DNA of 64,000 bases from Capsaspora owczarzaki ATCC 30864 (lineage: Eukaryota > Opisthokonta > Filasterea). The position numbers and the translations under genes were made by a program. The DNA is taken from contig NW_011887296.1 in the NCBI RefSeq assembly GCF_000151315.2, forward strand, positions 1,188,660 through 1,252,659. Direction: 5' to 3'. This document shows, one piece after another, positions 23,296 to 33,710 of the stretch; the first letter of the stretch is position 1, and every line of letters begins with the position of its first letter. The notes under the pieces were generated by a model. It was given only the letters and a program-made list of their open reading frames with translations. It was not told the DNA's origin and did not search any database.

Positions 23296-24932
23296 ATGCC
23301 AAAGCGATCGAATGGAGCGGCTTCGCCGGCTGTCGCTGAGGTTGACTCTCGGTTTGCCAAGCTGAGCCAGATGCTTGCCGAAGAGCGCGGTCATGGATCC
23401 GCGAGCTCACCAAAGCCAAAGCAAAATCTCATGGTGAAGCAGCCAGTACAGCAAGGCAAAGGGCGCAGTCCGACCATCACTGCCAGCAAGTCGACCGGCT
23501 CTGACAATGACGACGACGACGACGACGACATTGACGAAGACGAGTTCGAGGACGACGATGAGGACGACCAGTTTGAGGACGAGGACGAGGACGAGCTGTC
23601 ACACGTGGAGGATGATGACCAAGCCGAGGATGACCAAGACGACCAAGACCAAGAAGACGACGACAATGATCATGATCAGGATGGCGACGGCGATGGCGAT
23701 GGCGAGGAGGAGCTCGCGGAAGTCAGCGGAAAGAAGCACGACAAGAAGCGACCAGTGATTGAAGCCACTTCGGTCGAATCGTTCAACGAGAAGGTCGCAA
23801 AGTCGGGCGTCCTGTACTTGAGCAGGGTGCCGCCGCATATGAAGCCAGACAAGATCCGCCACTTGCTGCAAATTTATGGAGCTATCGGGCGCGTCTTTCT
23901 GCAGCCAGAAGGTGAGATCCATGTCGAATGTCGTTTGTATCCGAATTTGTTTTCGAGCAACTACAGCTGTGGGGGCACTGTGTGACGACGCTCAATTCTT
24001 GCATCACTCAACCGCAGATCCCGAGGCGAGAAAGCGCCGTATCAAGAAAGGCGGCAACAAAAAGAAGAACTTTTCCGAAGGTTGGATTGAGTTTGCCGAC
24101 AAGGGTGTCGCCAAGTCTGTTGCTGCCTCGCTCAATGGCACTATGATTGGTATGTCAGCAGGCTGCTGTGCTTTGTTTTGGTGAAGTGCGAGGGCAAGTC
24201 CGTACGAACGAACGAAAAAGCGAGTGTGGAAATTGCTGCATTCTGATCGTGTTTCCGGTGTTGACGGACGGATAGGCGGCAAAAAGTCATCCTTCTATCA
24301 TGACGATTTGTGGCTGCTCAAGTACCTGCCCAAGTTCAAGTGGCACCATTTGACGGAACAAATCGGTGAGCTGTCTAACATGGTGTTTTTGGCGATTCGT
24401 GTTTCTCCTAGTTCCTGACTGTTGTCTCTTGTTCATTGTTTTTGTGTTGGTTGCACCCAGCGTACGAGAACGCAGTACGAGACCAACGCCTCCGCACGGA
24501 ACTCGCCCAGTCGAAACGCGAAAACAACTTTTTCATGGAGAATGTCGACAAATCCAAAAAGATTCGCGAGGTCGAGAGCCGCAAGTTTGCCAAGAAGCGT
24601 CAAGCTGATGATGGAGAAGATGACGCACCTTCTGCCGTGCACACAAGCAAGGTACAAGGTTTTTTTTTTCCCGCTTGGTTTTGTTGATTGGCGTTGCTTG
24701 AATCATAGAACATCTTAGATGCTCACTTGCCACTGTTTGTGTATTTCAGAAATCTCGCTCGGAAGCAGACGATATTCAAGCTCATCTGGCCGCTGCTCCG
24801 ATCGTCCGCACATTCAGGCAAAAGCAAGCAGTGCCAGAGCCCGAAGAGCGCACCCGCGCAATGGATCATTCTGTTCTTGCTCGTGTCTTTTCCAATGGCA
24901 AATCCGCCTCACCGGCTACTACTAAGCGATAG
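23296..24932 (+). CDS. ABT1: ABT1/Esf2-type pre-rRNA processing factor (5 exons or more)
   Basis: Esf2/ABT1 is an RRM protein of the small-subunit processome that stimulates Dbp8 and is needed for early 18S rRNA cleavage. Exons 23296-23911, 24018-24149, 24276-24365, 24461-24651 and 24750-24932 join in phase, giving 403 residues. The first 150 residues are disordered and very acidic (long Asp/Glu stretches). The divergent RRM follows: GVLYLSRVPPHMKPDKIRHL, KNFSEGWIEFADKGVAKSVA and GGKKSSFYHDDLWLLKYLPK match yeast Esf2 closely. The next exon, AYENAVRDQRLRTELAQSKR, matches the conserved C-terminal helix. It sits head to tail between ADE2 (169 bp upstream) and CDT2 (246 bp downstream). Confidence 0.93.
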
Positions 24933-25178
24933 TCTGAGCTTTTTCTGTTGATGGCTTGAGCAAAATACAGCGCTATCACCCCCAGACCTACCCCCAGACC
25001 TGGCAGTAAATTGAACAAACTCCAACCAAGCCACGATCAGCTGGCGTCTTGTCCTGGCATAGATTTCCCGACAAAAAACCCCATTCTTCAGAATGCAAAC
25101 GGCTTATTGCTCAATCTAGGACGCTTCATTGTAAATCTTCACGAGCCCAGTCGTCAACATCACATAAATCACTGTCCT

Positions 25179-28150
25179 ATGCAAGCCGCGTTCAGCTCGT
25201 CGTTTCCGACGACGATCGCTCCAACGCTCGGACTGCCACGACGCCTCGCCCTTCGAGAGCTCGGACTGCTACATCCATCGCGGTCGTCGTCGTCGCGCGG
25301 GCAGGCTGGCGTCGGGCTACAGCAGGCAGGATTCCTCGCCTCGGTGCTCGCGCCTCGATCTCTGCCCGCTTGGTACGTCTCGGACGTGGCAGAGCACGCC
25401 ATTCCGCTCAACGATACACTCGAGCGAGCTTTTGCCCCCATGGAGTGCAACTTTGGCCCTGGTAAGTGCACAGACGACGCCCTCCTCTGCACACGATCAG
25501 AACGGGTTGGACAGCGTAACTTTTCCCGCCAAATTTTTGTCGACTGGGTTTTCCCGCCAAAATTTTCATGATGCTTTCTTGTCATCACCCGGCTTCGTTT
25601 CCTCGCCCAATCGACCAATCTTGCCCAATCTGATGCTCACAGAATTGCTTTCTTGAACAGGATCCAAGTCTGGAACGCTTGCAGTGGCTGACGAGGCCGG
25701 CTGGGTCTCGTTGATCAAATCCAACCAAACGCAGACAAGTGATTGGGGTGAGCTGCTCGACGACGACCTCCTATGAACCAAACCAAATCAGAACAGTATA
25801 GGATGGTTGTGAACTAATGGTCATTTCCACTGACACAGAGAATGGACGGGCTTTCTGGAGCGCACACACGGAAGTCATCAGCGACATTTCCTGGAACGAA
25901 CATGGCGACGGGCTACTCACGGCATCTGCCGACCATACCATCAGGCTATGGGACCTCGAAAGGCTCAACTACAATTTGTTTCGGGGTCATGCGCTGACGG
26001 TCAAGACGGCAAGATTCGTTCCCAACAGCTCCAGTACGTCGTTGCTCGATCTGCTCATGCATGTCAGGACTGTTGTGTTGCGTTACTGACGAGCGAGCAC
26101 TCTCCCCCTTGCTTCCAACAACGGTAGGCGTGTTTCTCTCCAGCTCTCGTGATGGTGCTGTCATGATGTGGGATGTGCGCATGCGACCTGTGGGTGATTC
26201 TCGGCCGCCAACCAATCAGATTTGTCCAGCACACTGGAGCCCCGACTCCAAGCGCAAGTCTGGAACAACTGCAGCAATGATGCTGTTTGACGCGAGAACA
26301 ATCTTGTCCGCTGGATGCGACGGGTGAGTTGGTTGAATTTTTCTCCTTTCACAGCAAAAGCCGGATGATTTCGAGTTGTTGTTGGCACGGCAACTCAATC
26401 GCACTCATCACTCATTCACCATTGTTTGATTTGGCAGCTCGGTGCGCATTTGGGACGCCCGAAAAGCCTACAGTGCATTCAAAGGCCATCCGATTCCAGT
26501 GGCAACGATTGTGCCAACTGGCCAGGGCATCACCAGCCTTGATATCGATGCAAGTGGCACGCGAGTCCTTGCTCGCAGCTCTGATGGCAGGTGAGCGACA
26601 TGCATGAGCCGTCGAAAACTTTCTCTCCAATGTTGTTTCTAACAATCGTTTGTTCGCTTTGTGCGCTGCGTTTTGCTTCCTTTTATTCTGCGGACAGAAT
26701 TTCGACCTTTTTGCCGTCGCATCCGGACCAACCAGCCGTGCAGTACTGCGCTCAGTCGCTGCGCAAAATATCCACGTCGTATTTTGTGAATGCCAAGTTT
26801 AGTCCCGACGGCCAACACATTCTTTCAGGCTCGCACGAAGGCAACGCGTACATTTGGCGTGTAAGGCGATGCCCTTCAATTGCAAAGAGGGGAGAGTCTA
26901 AACGGACAAGGTTTGAGCAAACTCATTTTCTGATTTACGCACTCTATGATCTGCAGGTTGATGCTCCAGACCGACAACCTTGGGTGCTGCAAACCAATTC
27001 TACCACCTTTTGCGCAGCCTGGGCCAATAATCTCGAGTCAACGGTACGCGGTCTTGACCAATTTTTGTCATCGGTGTAAATTCTGTTCTAATAGCTAGCT
27101 GTTGAATGGTGTCGGGAGCAGATTGCGACGGGGTCGGTCCCTGGCATGGTTCGATTCTGGCATTTGGACCGGCATCGAGCAGAGGCTACTGTCGAAGGTA
27201 TCGACACTTCCCGACAATTCCTAGTTTCCCGGGATTTGGCAACTGCAGTTCTATCCGAAGACGACTTGCGAGCGAGTCCAATGGAAGAGTGGGATTTATC
27301 GGCGTCCTTGTCGCCCGCGGGATCGCCAGCTTTCGTGCCATCCGCATCTCCTTTGTCAGCGATGGTGCAAGAGTCGACCGCGGCCTTTTCATCTTCTGAG
27401 CCGAGTGGTCTGGCTTCCGAGGCCCTCAGTTCGGAGCTTCTCGCTCAAGAGTGGGCTGCCAACCCCGCGTCCAGTTTACCGCCGGCTTCTTCCTCCCCAG
27501 AACGCTTCGCTCGCACAGCGACTGTCACCAGCCACATCTCCATGCACTCGTCTTGGACGTCTTCGGACGAGGACGATAGCGGCAGTGAAAATCCGCTTCG
27601 CGCAGACTTTGACGACTACATGTCCGTCTTGACCTCACCAGGAATGCTCTCGGACGCGCCACGATCTGATGGCGCACCTTCTCCACTCCAAGAGCCCAGC
27701 GGGGATCTATTGCTTCCGAACGGGCGGCTGCGCACGCAACGAAAGCTCTTTTCCAGCCGTCGTTCGCTGACGGCACCGTCTCTGCCCGCTGGAGATGGAA
27801 GTGGAGCTGTTTTGCCTCCGATCGCTGACACTCTGTCGACAGAGTCTGCTGCTGCTCTGAGCACGGCAAGTCCAGCCGCATCACCGGCATCGAGAGCAGC
27901 AGCCAGTCCAATAGCATTGCGAAGATACTCGTCTTCCCCATCGTCGCCCTTGTCTGCACGACGGCGTTCCGCGTCGCCATCAGCAGGAGTCGGTGCAAAA
28001 CGCAAGCTTTCCACCTCCCGCAGACAGGACTCTGCCCAACTCGGGGCTGCAGCTCGTGCGAGCGGAGACCAAGACATTGCGACCTACTTTCGCAAGTCCC
28101 AATCCGAGCCTGCACCGGCTACCACGCAGCAGCAGCAGCCTCCAGCTTAA
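25179..28150 (+). CDS. DTL: CDT2/DTL WD40 substrate receptor of CRL4 with C-terminal PIP box (9 exons)
   Basis: CDT2 directs the CUL4-DDB1 ligase to PCNA-bound substrates such as CDT1 and p21. Exons are 25179-25461, 25661-25747, 25839-26033, 26128-26323, 26438-26590, 26698-26860, 26957-27043 and 27122-28150, all phase-consistent, giving 730 residues. The N-terminal half is a WD40 propeller: DISWNEHGDGLLTASADHTI, FLSSSRDGAVMMWDVRMRP, SVRIWDARKAYSAFKGHPIP, FSPDGQHILSGSHEGNAYIW. The C-terminal half is Ser/Pro/Ala-rich and ends in QDIATYFRKSQ, which aligns with the PCNA-binding ICTYFHRKSQ of human DTL. An in-frame ATG at 25011 could extend the N terminus; I prefer 25179 because it begins near the human start. 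Intron 1 carries two E2F-type elements. Confidence 0.92.
25521..25562 (+). promoter_or_regulatory. pair of E2F-type elements in CDT2 intron 1
   Basis: TTTTCCCGCCAAA (25521-25533) and TTTTCCCGCCAAAA (25549-25562) lie in the same orientation 28 bp apart in the first intron. Both contain TTTCCCGC, a match to the E2F/DP consensus TTTSSCGC. Animal DTL is a known E2F target. Function here is inferred. Confidence 0.55.
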
Positions 28151-28160
28151 CGCCTTACTC

Positions 28161-28190
28161 ACATTCAAGTTAGTTACATTCAAGTTAGTT
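28161..28190. repeat. 15-bp tandem duplication just after the CDT2 stop
   Basis: ACATTCAAGTTAGTT occurs twice in a row in the CDT2 3' UTR, with a further partial copy (TTCAAGTTAAG) about 35 bp downstream. Confidence 0.85.
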
Positions 28191-28288
28191 CATTGTCCAG
28201 CCTATTTGTAGTGCCTTATTTATGTTCAAGTTAAGAAGTTTTAATTTGTACTTTTTCCCCCCAATGGCCTTCAACGAAGCAACAATCC

Positions 28289-28294
28289 TTTATT
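28289..28294 (-). terminator. AATAAA polyadenylation signal for MSH2
   Basis: On the minus strand AATAAA lies about 150 bases after the MSH2 stop codon. It is 140 bp from the CDT2 stop on the other strand, so the two convergent transcripts probably end very close together or overlap. Confidence 0.5.
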
Positions 28295-28443
28295 TTTGGA
28301 AAAATGACAAAGAGTATTCATCAAACAGGCTCGAGAATGGCATTGTTTTCCGCGTGCTCACTTCGAAGCGTCAATCCATCATGTCTGATTGGAATTGAAA
28401 CAATCAGTCTTCACAGAAGCAACATGAAAGCAAATGGTTTTCC

Positions 28444-31400
28444 TCAAACAGCCTTCCTTACAGCAATGGCAGTGTCATCCATCATGCGCATGCGCTTCGC
28501 ATCGCCACCAACGTTGGCTGAATCATCGCCATGATCGTGGCCTTGGAAATCTTCCAACTCGAGCGCTTTCCTCTTGGCCATCTAACACCCCCAGCCGATG
28601 ACGACGCCGATGATGACGAAGGTTTGAAAGTCGCATCAGTAACTTTCGCAACAAAAACCTACAAGCTGGATAAGGCACCAAAAAAAAAAAAAAAACCTCA
28701 CCTCAACCACTTTGGTGGGGAAGTCAGCCATTTGAGCAACATGGATGCCAAAGCTCTGATCGCACACGCCCGGTCGAACTCGATACAAGAGAGTCAGCGT
28801 GCCGTTATCGGTCAGGGCGGACACATGTAGATTGGACACGGTTGGGACAGTATCGGCCAGCGCAGTCAGCTCGTGGAAATGGGTCGCGAATAAGCAAAAC
28901 CCATGGATCTTGGTGGCAATATGTCTGCGACCAGCAACTTGTTAAAAATTGCATCGCCCAGCAAATGAGGAGATGCGAAACATTTTGGCAATGCTTACTC
29001 GGAAATAGCCCAAGCCAGACCAAAGCCATCATACGTAGACGTGCCACGACCCAGCTCGTCAATGATAATGAGCGAGTCTTTCGACGCAGACTGGACAAGC
29101 AACACGCACGACGTGAGATTTGATAGTGCTTCACGACGAGTAGCAACGTTCCATACCTTCAAGATCGACGCCGTTTCAAGCATCTCGGCCATGAACGTCG
29201 AGACGCCCTTCAGCTGGCTGTCGCCAGCGCCGACACGTGCAAGAATAGAATCCACAATGCAGACTTCGGCCGATGCGCACGGAACAAAGCAACCAATTTG
29301 GGCGAGCAGCACAACAACGCCAACCTGAACAGCCATTGAAAAAAGCAACCAAAGTCAGCATCAAGACCGCCTCGCCTCCTGTCTACGGAACCCAACAAAA
29401 AGACGCATACTTGACGAATGTAAGTGGATTTGCCACCCATGTTGGGCCCAGTGATAATCTGAAGCTCAGACTTGCCGCGAACGAGCGCGACATCGTTCGC
29501 AATGAAGGCCACATCGTCCTGCACTTCCAAGCAAGGATGGCGGGCTCCAAAGAGTCGGATGTTTCCTTCACCTGCACTCAATCACATCACAATGGCCGTG
29601 AAACCTCCAGTCTATCAAGCGGACAAGTTCATCAAAAAGACACACCGAAACGACTCACCTTTGGCTGAGACGACAGGACGAACGTAGGGCGTTGGTGCGG
29701 ACACGGAAATATGGGCAAAGCTGATGCAAATGAAGACAAGACAGTGTGCAATGAGACACAGCGTGTACCTCGTTACAAACAGCGGGGGGAGCATCCAGCG
29801 TCTTTACCTCGCAAACACATCGAGTTCAGCCACAAGTGCATTGAGCAATTCCAAAGGTTCGCAATATCCGCCTGCCAAAACCAAAAACGCAAAAGTGAGA
29901 ACAGCACCCTCCCCTTTCGCTCCTTTTTGGGCTTGCATAGCTCAGCCGAATCTCAAGGTTTTACCTGCAACTTTGATCACTTCGGTCGCCAACGTCGACT
30001 GGATGTCGTCGTAATCCTTCTTGAGTTGCGCAAACTCATCGTTCAGCGCGCGGAGCTTGGGGCTCACAAAGCGCACTCCATCCTTTTTGGTGTCGATAGT
30101 GGTGTACTTTTTGGAAGTGCGCAGCGCTGCCTCCTGAGCGCGGGACACTCGGAAAAAGTAGCCAAACTGTGCATTGTTTTCGAGCTTGAGCACCTTGTTG
30201 GGTTCGAGGCTCAGATCACGCGCAGCCTACCAAGGACGACAAAGTGAGTGAGCATTTTCAGGTGTTAAATGGGCAAACGCGCCTTTGAAAATGACAAAAA
30301 ACTTTACTCACAATATTGAGTTGCTGGTGGATTTGCGAGCCAATTTCGTCCGATTGAGCACGCAGCGCTGTAAAACAAGAAACGGCGCGACCAGTTAGGA
30401 CGAGTCAGTTGCGATCATTCAGCCCCCTTCCACTCCTCAACACTCACCTGCAAGACGCTCGTCAAAGGTCGGCTTGATGACAAACTCGTGTTGCTCAGTG
30501 CGTTCCAGGTCGATGGTGGTTTCGACCAGTTCTTCCAACTTTGCACAGTCGGCGATAATTTCCTGAGATGGGGGGGGGGTTGTTCAACACGACAGGACAA
30601 AGAATGAGTGCCGAGTAACTTGGACATTGACAATCATCCGTGGAAAACAAAATTGCACAAAGGGTTGCAGAACCTACCCCGAGGCTGTTGACGAAACGCT
30701 CGCTGACAATTGCGCCGTACTGCGCATGATTGACGTAGCCCTCAAGAGCAGTGCGAAGTGCCGGAAGCCGCACGCAGACTTGATACAATCGAACACAGTC
30801 CTGCAATGTGGCTTTTCCTCGCTGGAAGCGCTTCGAGATGCGATGCAAGTCTGGCATGCGTCGCAAGTGATCCTCCTAGCAAAAATGAATACCATCCAAT
30901 CAAAGACACACACAATCAGCTCCTCAAAGCACCATTCAAGCCAAGCACAAAACAACAAAAGACCAAACAAAACAAAAGGCCAAACCTGAAGGGCAACGCG
31001 AAGATCGCTATTTTCAGCGAGCAGCTCAACAATGTTCAGGCGTTCCTCTGTCATAGCGATGGAAAAAAGAGTTGACACGCGACTGTTAGGTACTGCAATT
31101 CAAGTCCAGCAATGAAATGTGACAAAGTCCGTGCTTACCAATCTGGGCAAGGTTTGTCAATGGCTGCTTGACCCACTGCGCGAGCAAACGCTGGCCTTGA
31201 GCAGTCTTGCACTTGTTCAGCAATCCAGTGAGATTCATTGTCTTGTTTCCTCCTGAAGAGGCAGAATGCAAGAGGTTGAGAGAAGCGGCTTGCTTTCAAA
31301 CATGCAAACACACTGCAAATCTATTCGTTTCCTTACCATCCAACGGCGAGGCCACAAGGTTGAGCGCACGCACAGCGGCGGCATCCAAGCGCATGTACTG

Positions 31401-33089
31401 GCCGAGATCAAATGGCTTGATGCGGAATTGACCAAAGTTTGACGCATCCGACAAGAGCTGGTCGTGGAGTACGAGACACAAGCGTTAAACCAGTGGACCC
31501 AACCAATAAAGTGCAAGCCCAAACTCAAATATTGCATACCTCCAAGTACTTGACGAGGGCTGCGGTAGAGGCCATTCCGTACACCAAATCCATTTCAGCT
31601 GAGCACAGCAGAAAGAAGCAGTCGATGACACAAGAGGAAGAGTTAGCTACAGCATGGAAAACGCAAAGCAAAAACAAAACAAAAAAAAAAGCCAACACGA
31701 TGAGCCGGTTGGACGCGACTTACGGAGAGAGGCAGCAGATGTCGACTCGGGAAGACGCAGCAAGCGATTCAAATCCTGCACCAGATCTTTCGAGGCAAAG
31801 TCGGCACGCTTGCGGTCGGTGACGAGAATCCCGCCTCGCTCGAGCACGACGCGGACACGCGCGCAATCGGCAGACCCGGCCTCCGAGGTGAACAGACACT
31901 CTTTGGCGCTAATTTGCACGGTGAGCGCCTCCAAGTTGGAGAACTGGTCGTTGTCTGCAAATTGGCAGACGCTGATTGTGCGTTGCGTGGCGTCGGCAAA
32001 CGAGACGCCGACCATCTACAAAACGGGTTGGTGGAGACCAGTGAGCGTTGACATTCAGGAGCAACCATCTCCTCCGTGTGCATTCATACCCTGTTTCCAT
32101 CATCAACACCCAGCTTGATGGCCATCACAACAGCAGACGTCGACATTTCCGAATTGCCCGTGAACAACATGTCCTCGAATTGCTGCAGATTGCCAGGCGA
32201 GCCCTGCAAAGCAAGAAAGCACCAACAACAACATTAGCAACAGACTTAAATGCTCTCACACACAACATGTCCAAATCCAATCAGAGAAAACACATACTCG
32301 ACGCGACAAGACCCACGCGTTGCTGTTTTTGCCGCCTTCACGCGCATAAACCTCGACTCGATTCTGGCGCAACAGGAGCAGCTCTCGGAGAATGGTCTCG
32401 AACATGAGCTGCGACATTGTGACATAGGGCACTACAAGTGACAGTGACACAGTTTGTGAGTGATGATTGAGACTGACTTGTTCTTTGGCAAAAATCAGGA
32501 GCCGTGCGTACCTGTTCCAATGTGCTTAATCACAGCAAGCGTATGGTAAAATTCCTTGGCAACGAGCACTGCATCGTCGCCATGCACCGAATAGTAGTCC
32601 TAAAGCAGAAGAAGAAGAGGGAAGGTGAGAAAACGATGAACTGGCCTTTTCAGCGAGCGCCACGGATGGAGACTCACCTGTCGATCAAAGATGCGAACAG
32701 TTGTTGCCGACTTCTGCTCATGGACACAAATGCAAACAAAAAGGAAACGACAGAGACATGGACAGAGATGAGTGAAATGCACGCAAGTTTGGCGCGAAAA
32801 GCCACAGCACTGGCAGAACGACATGCAGCAGCGACAACGTGCCTCAGGCAGCCCACGGTAGAAGCTCAGGAAGCCTTGCTCGGTGCGGTTGTCTGTGAGG
32901 AGGAGATGGCAGAGCAGATGAAGGCAGTGTGGCAGCACACCAGAGTGAGTATCGGTTTTTCCCGCCAAAATCGAAACTTTCCCGGGTTTTTTTTTGTTTC
33001 GTTCGTTCGCTCCCGATAGCCAAACAACGCACGCTCCGTTCGCCCCCGCCTCTTTGAGCAACAAATGAAGCCAAGAGGTCAAGCGACAT
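28444..33089 (-). CDS. MSH2: DNA mismatch repair ATPase MSH2 (about 14 exons; first exon uncertain)
   Basis: MSH2 pairs with MSH6 or MSH3 to recognise mismatches. The ATPase core is clear on the minus strand: Walker [14 protein letters not shown] (about 29.41-29.46 kb), [20 protein letters not shown], and Walker B/signature [20 protein letters not shown] (28999-29090), then [12 protein letters not shown] (28702-28924). Upstream lie [19 protein letters not shown] near 31.9 kb, [12 protein letters not shown] (32678-32713) and [16 protein letters not shown] (32843-32892). The intron between the last two starts with GC. The first exon is uncertain; [12 protein letters not shown] from 33089 is a candidate but no phase-1 donor is convincing. 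The last exon (28444-28581) ends about 35 residues after FQ, shorter than human MSH2, and contains an in-frame GTAAGG. CDT2 is convergent; DENND5 is divergent. Confidence 0.92.
32956..32985. promoter_or_regulatory. E2F-type element at the MSH2 5' end
   Basis: TTTTTCCCGCCAAAA (32956-32970) nearly repeats the CDT2 intron elements, and AAACTTTCCCGGG follows at 32973-32985. The site lies just upstream of the first well-supported MSH2 exon (32843-32892), so it is in the promoter or first intron. MSH2 is an E2F-responsive gene in animals; its use here is inferred. Confidence 0.5.
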
Positions 33090-33434
33090 GATATCGACAG
33101 CTAGCTGCAGAGTGGAGTGACGGCGGGGTTGTGCACTGGAAAAAGCGCAAAAAAGCCCCCCCCCAAAAGCTTTCCGCTTTACCAAGCTCGATCTGCGACT
33201 GCTGGTTGCCGCCGCTGCCTTGGGGTTCATCGTCTTCGTCCATTGTTTAGAGATAACGAGTGGTTTGAGGAAGAAGCAGCCAAAGCCAAACACAAAGAAA
33301 AACAACGGCTCGTGACTAAAAGGAAGACTGGGACTGAGACTAAAGAGCTCAGATTGCTCAGACATGTCATTTTCAATCATTCATCCGCATTGTACAAGGT
33401 TCACTCTCCAGTCTTGTATTTGTATTGCACAGTA
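33090..33434. promoter_or_regulatory. bidirectional 5' region between MSH2 and the DENN gene
   Basis: At most 345 bp separates the MSH2 start candidate (minus) from the DENN-RUN start (plus), so both promoters must share it. The frame of the DENN gene is open for much of this stretch, but the residues before the ATG at 33435 look unconstrained. Confidence 0.45.
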
Positions 33435-33677
33435 ATGCCAGCGCGCACTCATTCGCATCCGCATGGGACCAACAACAACATTGCCACGCCGTCCGCCCCA
33501 CACGCCGGCATGCATCATACCAACGCAGACCCAACGCATCGCTTGCTGGGTCCCATGGCGCCGCTCGTCCGCCAGTTCGCCGTGCTCGGACTCGATGACG
33601 CGAACGAGCTGCTTCCATTGCCAATCCAGCCAGTGAGCGCCGCGACGCCCGTGCCCCACTCCGACCCCACCTTCACC

Positions 33678-33710
<33 letters not shown>

